Shown in pieces: positions 14,101 to 26,100 of a stretch of DNA of 64,000 bases. Where the stretch lies: the NCBI GenBank assembly GCA_026874595.1, contig CM049315.1, positions 59,394,889 through 59,458,888 on the forward strand. Direction: 5' to 3'. The notes beneath the pieces are model-generated. The model had not been told where the DNA came from, did no database searches, and saw only the letters and a list, made by a program, of their open reading frames with translations. Position numbers and translations under genes: made by a program. Within the stretch, counting starts at the first letter, position 1. Each line of letters starts with the position of its first letter. This DNA comes from Sipunculus nudus. Lineage: Eukaryota; Annelida; Sipuncula; Golfingiida; Sipunculidae.

Positions 14101-17100
14101 TCAAAATTTTACAAATGTTTCTAATTTGCCCTAGGCGGGAGCATTTGTGTCGTTCCGACACATCTTGTTTTCTCTATTTTTGATACCTTTAAAAATGTGG
14201 ACATCTGTTAACAGGGCACAAATCATAAAGACTGGACCTAGAATCTTCATTCTTGACATTCTGAGAGACCAATGAAAAGTCTCCATGGAAACCAGAAATT
14301 AGGTCTCTGTTACCCATATCCTTCAAGCTATGGGGCCCCAAAGTACCTCCCAGAATAGTTAAACATTTCATACAAACACTTCAATATCTCATTTACTACA
14401 TCACTGATGGTCATGATTTTTGGCATACATATTGATCATGAGATGTTACATCAGTTTCTGTAGACTGGTGGCGCTACCTGTATTTTTTAATTTTTTTATG
14501 AATTGTTTTCTCTATTTTTGAGACCTTTAAAAATGTGAACATCTGTTAACAGGGCACAAATTGAAACCGCTGGACCTGGAATCTTCTTACTTTACATCCA
14601 GAGAGGTCCATAAAAAATCTCCTTGGAAACCTGGAATTAGGTCTCTGTTACCCATATCCTTAGAGCTATGGGGCCGCAAAGTACCCCCAAAATAGTAAAA
14701 AAATTCATACAAAAACTTCAATATCTCATTAACCACATCACTGATGGTCATGATTTATGGCATAAATATTGATCATGAGATGTTCCATCAGTTCCTGCAG
14801 ACTGGTGGCGCCACCTGTATTTATGATGTAGTTATCTGTCAACAGGGTTCAAATTGTAATGACTGGACCTAGAATCTTCATTCTTGACACACAGGGAGAC
14901 CCATGAAAAGTCTCCATGGAAACCTGAAATTTGGTCTCTGTTACCCATATTCTTTTAGCTATGGCACTCCAAAGTACAGCTCAGAATAATGGAAAATTTG
15001 ATACAAAAGCTGAAGTATCTGAACAACTAATGCAGAGATCACCATAATTGTTTGTATGGATATTGATCATGGAGTGTTTCATCAGTTTCTGCAGCCTGGT
15101 GGCACCACATGTATTTGTTCGGGCTTTTTTCAAATTTTTTTCTCTATTTTTGAGACCTTTAAAAATATGAACACCTGTTAACAGGGCACAAATCATAACA
15201 ACTGGACCTAGAATCTTCATTCTTTACACACAGGGAGACCCATGAAAAATATCCAAGGAAACCTGAAATTAGGTCTCTGTTACCCATATCCATTAAGCTT
15301 TATGGCATCAAAATACCCCCCAGAATACTGAAAAATTTGTTACAAAATTTTGTTACATGCTTCTTTGCATGGATATTGACCATTAAGTGTTTTTATTAGT
15401 TTCTGCAGACTGGTGGAGCCACCTGTATTTTTTTAAAGTTTACGCATTTTTTCTCTATTTTTGAGATATATTAATACAGACACAATCTCAGCCTGTTGGT
15501 TAATCTGTTTGATGCTTCAGTTGAATGGTTATATACTACCATTAAGATGATAAAATTTCCTTTTGCAAATCTCGTCCCGGTCAGCTGAGCCTCATGACCC
15601 ATGGGTCACTTTTTTTTAAAAATAAAGTTAAATATCAAAGACTTAGTGAAATGGCATTGTTTTCATTTGAATTCTAGCAACCATTACTTTTTATGCATGA
15701 TCTTTTCAGACAGTTTAAATCACAGCTTACAGTTGAGTCAGTCAAACAGTCCTTATTCTGGGGTTTGACTGTCCTGTTTAATATGTATAATAGTGAATAT
15801 AAAAAAAAGGCTTAAAAAAATGTGAGTAATATCATATGTTTGGTCTTTTTTTCTGTGTGTTTGCCTATCACAGATATGTAAAAATTTGTTATTGTCTGAC
15901 CTTTGAACAGCATGGACATGGATAACAAGTTCACCATCCTGCCCCTCTTGGCCTGCCCTGAGGCCATCTCACCAGGTCCAACAAATTCTGTCAATCAGAT
16001 GCCTATTTTACCAGGAGACACATGGAATGTTTGCCTGAGATACCCAGAGGTAGTTAATATTCATTGTAAAAGATTTGTTCTGGTTATAGCCCACTGCGAT
16101 TATGAAAAAAGTTAACCTTGCCAGTTATTAGAACAAATTAAATTTAAGAATGCGTTTGTATGTAAAGGAATCAAACTATTTAACCATGTGTCTTCCCTAC
16201 ACTAATATAAATATGTAGGATGAAATTGTAACATGTTGATTTGGAGCTAATCTCAGGGAAGTTAAGTCATATGTATAATAATCAATAACACTTGTGTAAT
16301 TTTTATACAGATGTGAATAGGTGCTTAAACATGCATTTGTGTACTATGTATGTATTATCCCAACTGTAAGTAAGTTTTAACCAGTGTATTTGTAATGTAC
16401 AAAAGTGATGATAGACAATGTGCATTCAGATGTAGTGAACAATGATATTTGTTAGCTCTCCAAAGAAGTTCCAAATGTATCATTTTGTATTGGACAAAGT
16501 ATTATTCTGTTCTGTTCTATTCAGAGACTCTCACTGAGACAAATTGAGACTGATTTTGGTCAAACACTACAAGTATTTAGTTCCTGCAGGACTACTTGCA
16601 TATAAACATAAGTCCCTTTTTTAAATCATACACAGGTAGCTAAATCTTTTGTTTTGTGCATATTTGATCTGAGCATATTTTAGCCATTGTGTAGCCAGTT
16701 CAAAATGCCACAATGAATTTGAACATTTCTTAAAATATTGACTGGTAAATTAAAAAATATATCATTTGCTCCAATTTTATTTTCCTCCACTTTTCACAAA
16801 ATATTATATGAGTTGGTCATTAAGTTCATCTAAGTATGACCTCATGTATGGTATGTGTTCAGTGTTACTTGGTTAATCATAAACACCTCTTGTATTCCAT
16901 ATTACAGCATGTTGAACAGGAGTTGATAGACTGGAACAAGCTCGATGTCTTGGGAGAACTGGACAAACTGGACACACAGGTTTGTGGCAACATCGCTATG
17001 TAGGTTCAGAAAAATGTAGAATTATCTATATTACAGTGCTGCTACTCTATACTTTTTAAAAGTATACTCCCCAGGCTGTTGTTATGTAATCCCATCACTT

Positions 17101-20100
17101 GGGCAAGCCCTATCTCTTGTTGAGCTTGATCAGGCTGTCTGCAGTAATTACCACAGGGAGCATTTCTCTCTCCCTCCTTCACTCCCCCACCCCATTTTGT
17201 TGACAGACCTGTACTGTAAATAAGATGAATCTTATAATTTCACATTTTTTTCAGCAACGAGCAGAAACAGGACAAATCTTATAATTTTAAAGTTAAATAA
17301 ATTCTTTTTGTTGAGACTTGGACAAATGTGATATTTTTAAAGAAAAAAAATGTTAAAGAATTTAATCCTAATATTCAAATGAGATAAAATATTAGGGGTC
17401 TAATGTAAGTGTTAACTGACAAGTTTATTACTTAAACATCAATGTGAGCATTTTCTGTATTAATGAGAATAATCTCTGTTAGCATTCACACGCTAGAAGC
17501 GCCACTTACAAAATTTCCCTTAGTAGGCCTATTATCACCCATTTTCGCCTCATTCTCGGTATCTAGGTCATGCCTTGTTTTGATATAGACACTTATTCTT
17601 TTGGCGATTCTACTAGAAGGATGTCTTGATGGGTTCCTCCTGTTCATCCACTGTTTGTGTTCACTTTTTAGTGGCTTCACTTACTTTAAATATTTTTTTA
17701 CTGTTTTCCCTTGGCTGCTGTGGAAGTCTCTCGGGCTTGTTCATCTTGAGGTGCTTCGCTCCCTCATTTGGACACCCACCCCTCATGTTCAGGTTGTCGC
17801 TCCAGTGAGGGCACGTGTCTTGGTGAGGCGGTCCTGTGTTTTTATTGTCATACCTGGCCACCCTCTCAGGGTGTAGTGATGCACACTCAAGGAACACACA
17901 CACAGACAACTCCAGTTAGAGTGAAGCCATGTTTAATTTATTCCAAGTAATGACAACTTTATAATACAAGAGTGATAAACCCAAGAGAACTGGCTTGCGC
18001 TCAGTTCGGCTCTCGGTCCTACTCTGCCGCCCGGTCGTGATTTTTCGTCTAACTAGAATCTAACAATATCTTTCAACCAATCAAACCTTAGACCAAGGAT
18101 ACATGAATAAACATCAGAACAATTATAATCAATTATCAATCCAATAAGTAATCTAGGAGGTGCCACCCCTGCGGGCCGTGTCACTTACGTGGTTCAATTA
18201 ACATCACAAGGAAGTGCCAGGCGGCCCGGCGGGGGGAACTCACACATTTAGGAAACTGTCAACGTAATTGCGTAATCCGGATGCCAGTACATGGCAGATT
18301 GAATGAATTGCTCATTGAGGCTTATAATTAAACATACACAGAGTCCCGACTAAGCTTTGGCAGCTGCACATACAATTGTTCAATAACAATACAAATTTAG
18401 CTTTTAGTAATCCATGGCTATATACATTTATACACAATTGGTTTTACATTTTAGGGAACCGAGCGGCATTCATTGCTTCTAGAGGAATATGCAAAATTAC
18501 TGCCCATATCTATTCTACTTGATATACATATAGGAGATGCTAACATAAATATAAACAATATCAGAATGTTCATGAATATACGAAATAATGTTATTACAAT
18601 AATTACTGGATACATAGCAAATACAATCTTCAATGAATATTCTTATTTATGATATTGTGTATATCATTACAAATTACATACATCGAATACAATTATTAAT
18701 ATATGATACATTTGAATATTCTCCTTAGGGAATATTACATATCTCCCCCCCCCCCTAAAAAAAAAAATGGAAAGCTGGTGAAACCAGTTCTGACATTTTT
18801 TTTTTTTTTTTCAATGATGTTTGCTGACAGGGGATCAAGGTTGATTGGTGGGGATGGGAGCCCATTGACTCGGTGGGTTCGTGAATGGAATGCCTGGGGC
18901 GGGTGGGTTAGATTGCATTTTCTTACAACGGGGACAAACACAAATGGCGATGATGAGGGTTGTAAGGGCAGTTACGATAACGAGTATAATGGTGGAGGAA
19001 TTTATCCAGGGATGAGTGGCCATCGATGCGACTGGGGCACGTAAACATATAATTAAGCACAACAGTGAACAAGGTACAAGTAGTCGGCGCATCTTGCTAG
19101 CAAGGTGTTGGTTTCCGCTTCTTCCGAGGTCGAAGTCTGTTAAACCACTGAGCTGTGAGCTCCGAATGACCGTCGGGTGATGGGGAGCAAAGGCGTTTTG
19201 TGGTGGCTGGCTCTGATTGGTCCATTGGTTGCCCATCTGGGGTCACAGAGTCATCAGTCGTGTCAGGGTTCACTGATTGGTTGTTCAAGCAGGGGTCAGT
19301 AGCTGGGGTGGGCTCATTAGTAAATGGGGTGGGGTCAGTAGCTGGGATGGGCTCATTTGGAGATGGGGGTGGTAGGTCAGGGTCGGACTCGTCTATTATG
19401 TCGTAGTCTTGTAGGTTGAGGTTACTCGTGTTAGTATTGGTTTGACATAGGTTAGACGAGGTGGCGTGTGGGGCGGAGTCAGTTTTTTCTGTTGGGTTGG
19501 AGAGATTATCGTTGACAGTGGGGTGATCCCATGCAGGCTGGCGGCGCGTTCGATTTCGTTTTGGACGGGGAGGGAGTTCGTCCCAGACAATTGAAGGATC
19601 CACTATTTTGACCTGGTCCCTATGTAAACGTTTTAATTCACCTGTCACTTGATTTCTCAGGTGACATGTTAAACCCGCAACCCGTGTAACGATCCATTGG
19701 GGGTCCCATTACGATGTAAATGTAAGGGGTTCTTGGGCACGGATGACGACTGTATCCCCTACCTTAACTTCTCCTGCATTTGCTCTGCGATCAATATTTT
19801 GGCGAATAGTCTCTCGGGCATCGAGGGAATTATTGTGAGCGTCGAGGTAGGCTTGTGCGGTATCATCCAACCAATTGCCAAATGGCGTGTCGATGGATGT
19901 GGACTGGAGCAAACGCGTGAGGGGAACCCTAGGGTGACGACCGTAAAGCATGAAGAACGGAGAATAGCCAGTGACGGCGCTTATGCTTATTCTGTGGGCT
20001 GCTAGTGTGTCGGGGATGTGTTGTTCCCAATTTGACGGCTTGTTACCTATCAATTTTGTTAACGTCTCCTTAAATGTACGGTTAAATCTCTCTATTTTGC

Positions 20101-23100
20101 CATTAGACATAGGATGGAATGGGGTGGTCTTACGATGCTCAACGCCAAGCTGTTTTAGGTAGTCTGTGAAAGCTTTGGCTGTGAATTCCCCGCCATTATC
20201 AGTCAAGACTACTTCTGGTACACCATGAGTCGGGACAAACTGGTGGGCAAACTTGATCCAAACAGATTCGTTCGTTTTGTCAGGAATCGCATAGGCCTCA
20301 GCCCAGCCAGTTTTGTGACAGATCATTGTTTGTATATATTTATTATTATGAACTGACGGAACAAATGGGCCGATGAGATCCATACTAACTAGCTGCATTG
20401 GGGAAGCTGGTACTGGCATGTCTCCCATAACAGTGTGATCATGCCTTTTACTGTTGGTAATACAGACTGGGCATCGGCTGAGACGTTCTCGGATTTGCCT
20501 GCGCATATTAGGCCATATATAAGTTTCTCTAACATGGTTTAGTGTCTTAAGAGCGGCCATATGTCCGATTTCCTTATGAGCTCTATCAATGACTTGGTTA
20601 GTGTACTGAGCTAGGAGCACTAGGCGTGGGTAGGCAGGGGCCGCGTCATAAGGACGGTGTGTACTATATAGAATATTGTCAATGACAATATAATCGGAAT
20701 CATCAGCAGTTTCCACGTCGTGGAACAAGTGCTGGTATTCAGCGCGCTGCTGCAGACCGACGTTTTGCAATTCTATACCATCAAGAAGCCAGGGGAGTTG
20801 CTGAAAAGCAATTGACTCCGGATACGCCGCCGGGTCCACCCAATCGTGGTCTACATCAATGATCCCGATCGGTTCATATGCGGGGGGCGGGACCCTGGAC
20901 AACATATCCGCGCAGACATTATTCCGGCCCTGATGATATTGGATCCGGGCGTCATACTCCGAAAGGATAATGGCCATTTGAGTTTGTTATTCAATTGTTT
21001 CTTGCTGAATAAAGAAAGGAGGGGTTTGTGATCTGTGAGGATGGTTACCGAACTACCAAAAAGATAGGGTCGGAGTTGGTTGAGGGAATAAATAATCGCG
21101 TACGCTTCCCGTTCGATTGTAGCCCATCTTTTTTGGACGTCGGACAACTGATGGGAAACATATTGCACAACACCCTCCTTACCATCTTCAAGAAGCTGCG
21201 ATAGCACAGCGCCAACACAGGTTGCGCTGGCGTCAGTGTACAGCCGATACAGCAGGTCAGTTCTGGGAAAGGCCATGATGGATGGGGATATTAATGCTTG
21301 TTTAAGTTTGCCAAAAGCATCTGTATGCTCCTGTGCCCATTGGAATCGTTGGTTCTTTCTGGTAAGTTTGTTGAGGGGTTCTGGGATATGAGCAAAATTT
21401 TGGATGCTATTGCGATAGTAGTTAGCCATTCCCATGAATGATCGGACGCCTTTGACAGAAGTAGGAGGCGGGATTTTGAGTATTGCCTCAGTTTTATCCG
21501 GGTCTGGCTGGCTACCATTTTGATTTATAACAAACCCAAGGACTTTTACTTCACGGCTAGCAAAGCAGCACTTGTTCGGCTTAAGTTTCAAGTTCGCCGC
21601 ACGGAGACGCTTAAGGACCGCTTCGACGTGAAGTTTGTGGTTCTCGATGTCCTTGCTGTAAAGATGATATCATCAATATACACTAACACGCATTCCCCTA
21701 GTAGGTCTTTAAGTACAGTTTCTAAAACGCGTTGGAACCCGCTTGGTGCGTTCGCCAAACCGAAGGGAGTGGTTATGAACTCGAACTGGCCACGATGGCA
21801 CGTGAAAGCAGTTTTCTCCGCATCGGCAGGACGAAAGGCAAGCTGATGATATCCACTCCGTAAGTCTAAGGTGGAAAAGATTGTGCTGCCGCCTAACTGA
21901 TCGAGGATATCGTCTATTCTAGGCAGTGGATACCGATCCCGTTTTGTAACAGCATTCAATCGCCGATAATCTACGCAAAACCGCGTTGAGCCGTCTCGTT
22001 TACCGACGAGTGTGATCGGCGCCGCCCAAGGCGAGGAGGAGGGCCCGATGACCCCTTGAGCGAGCAGTTCGTCGACACATTTCGAAATTTCGATTCTCTT
22101 ATTGAGAGGTGCCCTGTAAGCCCTTTGATAGATGGGTGGACCGGTTGTTTCAATAAGTATCGGAAGGAGATCGCAAAATCCGTTAGGATCATTTGGGCCA
22201 GAAAAGACATCGGCGTATTTACAGATTACACTATCCATATCTGTATGTTCACAGGAGGGATACTTTTGATCTAAACCTGCTATACCGTTGCCACTGTTTG
22301 TAGACAACGGCCAATGTTGATTAAACCAAAGCATCGAATTGTGGTGAAAATCCAATTTTGCCCGACCTAAAAGTAAGTTATCGGTTCCTAAGATCATTTG
22401 GTTGGGCAAATTTTCAACAATAAAGACTTGAATATTCCCTACCGCTTCGACAGGTATTTCGGTGGACCCTATTACTGCCGATTGCTGGCCCGTAACTGAT
22501 TTGAAGGTTGATGTACATTTATTGAGGATAGGTATCCTGCCCGACTTGGTACAAATTTGTTGGAAAACGTCGCGCCGCAACAGGCTACGTGAGGCCCCAC
22601 TGTCAACTAAGCATGAAACAGGGATTTGATGCAGAATTAACTGGATTTGGGGTCTCGATGTTTGCAGTGTTGCGGCTGTTAGTAGTTTAAATGAGATTGG
22701 CCGTTGTGGTAAATGGGGCGGGTGGTCTGGTTAGGTTGAGGACGGTGAGTGGTATTATATGTGTCATTAGGTCTGTGTGTATTACCTAGTCGTTGTCTCT
22801 CCCGTCGCAGGAAACAGTGGGCTGCTATGTGGTTTTCCTGACCACATTCGTAACACTTAGGGCGGCCCTCCGGTGTCCAGTCATGGGGGTTGCTAATTGG
22901 GCGAGCTCCTGGGTGGCTGCGGCTGGGATAATGGCGTACGGGCTGGCTGTCTGTAATGGCTGCAACAGGAAGAGAGGCGGCCAGCTTCTCATCGATGATC
23001 TGACTGATGCGATCCTCTGTGAGCGGTCGGGTGTTTTCAGAAACAGCTGAAATGTCCATTGGTTCAGGTACATCGAGGGCTGCTTGGCCAGGGAACAATT

Positions 23101-26100
23101 GTGAAATTTGACGCTCACGTTTATCATACTGACCCGCCAGAGACATGGCTTTAGCCAGTGACTCCGGTTCCTGGTAAACGACGTAAGCACTTACTTTCCG
23201 GTTAGCTAGCGACGCGATGTAATTTTCAACAACAGTGTTTTGTTGGTCGCAGTTTGTAGCGGCAAAGGGGAAAGCTTCTTTGGCAGCGGCGCGGAAGCAG
23301 ATCTTCATGGGGTGACTGCTTCATTTTAGCTAGTTTCAGTCTGAGTTCTCTGTCCACATCAGGGGGAAAGAATGCGCGTCTGATCTGTACTTTAATTTCG
23401 CACCACAGGCAGTCAAAACGATCTAGAGGCGTGTCCACATTATTTGACTGTGCATCCGTAATAAAGCGGTTTAGCACGGCTTCAATTTCATAGCGAAGTT
23501 CACCTCGCGCTGTCTTTGTTACCACTTCAACGATGATACGGTTATCTGTGGTGTACTGTATGGCCGAATCCATTTCCTTTAACCAGGTTTTCAGAAGTTT
23601 AGGCGAGGAACCGTCGCAGATGGAGGTTCGTTGAATTAGGTCACTTACTAATTTTGATCACCGGCGGTCTGCTTGTTCCCGCTGTTTTGCCTCGTTATCA
23701 GCAACAAGTAGCCGTTCGAGTGATGAAATACATCTTTCGAATTTGACCATCTGTTCCGGGTGTATGACTACCGGGTGTGCTAAAACCACCGCCGGTGGGT
23801 CTGCGTTAACCCTTTGTTGCGACATCTTCAGAAGTAACTGATAAAGATTCCAGTCCGAAGTGGCACGCTCGTCAATTGTAGTGATGCACATTCAAGGAAC
23901 ACACACACAGACAACTCCAGTTAGAGTGAAGCCGTGTTTAATTTATTCCAAGTAATGACAACTTTATAATACAAGAGTGATAAACCCAAGAGAACTGGCT
24001 TGCGCTCAGTTCGGCTCTCGGTCCTACTCTGCCGCCCGGTTGTGATTTTTCATCTAACTAGAATCTAACAATATCTTTCAACCAATCAAAACTTAGACCA
24101 AGGATACATGAATAAACATCAGAACAATTATAATCAATTATCAATCCAACAAGTAATCTAGGAGGTGCCACCCCTGCGGGCCGTGTCACTTACGTGGTTC
24201 AATTAACATCACAAGGAAGTGCCAGGCGGCCCGGCGGGGGCAACTCACACATTTAGGAAACTGTCAACGTAATTGCGTAATCCGGATGCCAGTACATGGC
24301 AGATTGAATGAATTGCTCATTGAGGCTTATAATTAAACATACACAGAGTCCCGACTAAGCTTTGGCAGCTGCACATACAATTGTTCAATAACAATACGAA
24401 TTTAGCTTTTAGTAATCCATGGCTATATACATTTATACACAATTGGTTTTACATTTTAGGGAACCGAGCGGCATTCATTGCTTCTAGGGGAATATGCAAA
24501 ATTACTGCCCATATCTATTCTACTTGATATACATATAGGAGATGCTAACATAAATATAAACAATATCAGAATGTTCATGAATATACGAAATAATGTTATT
24601 ACAATAATTACTGGATACATTACAAATTACATACATCGAATACAATTATTAATATATGATACATTTGAATATTCTCCTTAGGGAATATTACAAGGGGGCT
24701 TGTCTTTATGCATGGTTGACTGCCCCTGATCCCCTCTCACTCTCCTGTGCTGTCTTCAGCTCAGGTTGCAGGGGTGGGGGGGGGGGGGGTGTCCCTCCAT
24801 CTGAGTCTGGTATGGTGGCCTTACGGTCTCCCCTTGTGGATCCTCTTCTCACTCCAGTTACCTTACCCTCCTTGAAGGGCTCTGTCCTACATACCCCTGT
24901 TGTGGCTCTGGCTAGCCCTCTAGCTGCCCCCAACAGGAAGCGTCAGGGTTCTGCCCCGTCAGGGCCCTCCGAGAATGGTCTTGCCGTCTCCCTCCTTCAT
25001 TGGCACTCAAGTTTTTGTGAATCATTATGGGCAGATTTTCGACATAGAGTCTGAGTCACCGCAGCTCCAGGGCAAGTTTCTTCTGTTAATCCGCCTGTAT
25101 TGTCTCCACAGCGTCCTGTTCGGGTGGAGGTTGCTCGCTTCCCTCAGGCTCCAGCGTAGGTAGGTGCTCCTCCTATGAATGAAACCCCCCCCCCCCTTCC
25201 CAGCCATCTCTACATTTGCCCCCTCAAGGACAGCATCATTGACCGTCTTTCCGGCGACTCCACATTTGGTGATTCTCCCTGCCCACCAGGCCTGGCGGGC
25301 CCTCTGGCCCTGGCTCTGGCTGTCTTTTCTCCTTCACATAATACTGTTCACCCAGGCCATCGCCTTAACAGACGCATCTCAGATCAGCTGGGGTGCCCAC
25401 CTGGCCCATCTTTGGATTTCTGGCCTCTGGTCTCCTCGGGATCGTCTACTCGATATCAATGTTCTGGAGCTCCGGGCAGTCCGTCATGCGCTCGAACATT
25501 GGTCTCCGTGCTTACTCAACAGTTATGTACTGATCATGACGGACAACACAATGGTTCTTGCTTATATTAACAGGCAGGGTGGCACTCAGTCACCCTCACT
25601 GCTGCCGGACACTTGTCGCCTTTTTGTTCTATGTATCCGTTTTACTCTGCAGGCTCGTCATGTCCACAGTGACGTGAACCTCCTTGCTGTTGCCCTCTCC
25701 CGGGATCGTTACGTTACGCTTACAGACGTTTGCCTCCCTCCGGCGGTTCTGCAGGGGATCTTTGGCTCTCTGGGGACTCCAGATTTAGATCTGTTCAATT
25801 TCTCGAACCCTCCACCCTTTGTTCCGGTCCATGGCTACGTTGCCCTAGTGTCCTTCTCCAAGACACACCCTAGACAACCCGAACTGGCTGGTTCTTGTAT
25901 GGGTTCCCTGCCCCCACCCTTATCCCACGGATACTTCTCAGCCTGTCAGAGGAGCCACTCACTGACCTCCTCCTGATCCTCCTGTACCATCCAGCGGCTC
26001 CGTGGTTTCCTTGGTGCTGGTGATTCTTCTCCACCTGCGCCTTCTCCTGCCCCTGTCAGTAGATCCTCTTCTCCATCCTCGCTCTGTTCGGTCTTACCCT

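Larger units (their letters stand above)
17872..24692 (-). mobile_element. Ty3/Gypsy LTR retrotransposon, full length, minus strand
   Basis: 6.8 kb element: 5' LTR at right, gag with a zinc knuckle, pol in PR-RT-RNaseH-IN order, a small third ORF, polypurine tract, 3' LTR at left. The PR-RT-RH-IN order defines Ty3/Gypsy. LTRs differ by about nine substitutions and one 52-bp indel, so insertion is recent. No primer-binding site starting TGG directly follows the 5' LTR. The coding region carries several lesions, so this copy is probably non-autonomous unless some are assembly errors. Confidence 0.95.

Noticed and set aside
12410-15620. Helitron identity for the Y/W repeats
   Set aside because: Terminal hairpin-like palindromes exist, but I see no TC start or CTRR end at a consistent site.
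18703-20162. Plus-strand ORFs within the Gypsy element
   Set aside because: Antisense shadows of pol and ORF3; no domain similarity.
23825-23876. tRNA primer-binding site of the Gypsy element
   Set aside because: No TGG-leading complement to a tRNA 3' end directly follows the 5' LTR; I could not assign a primer.
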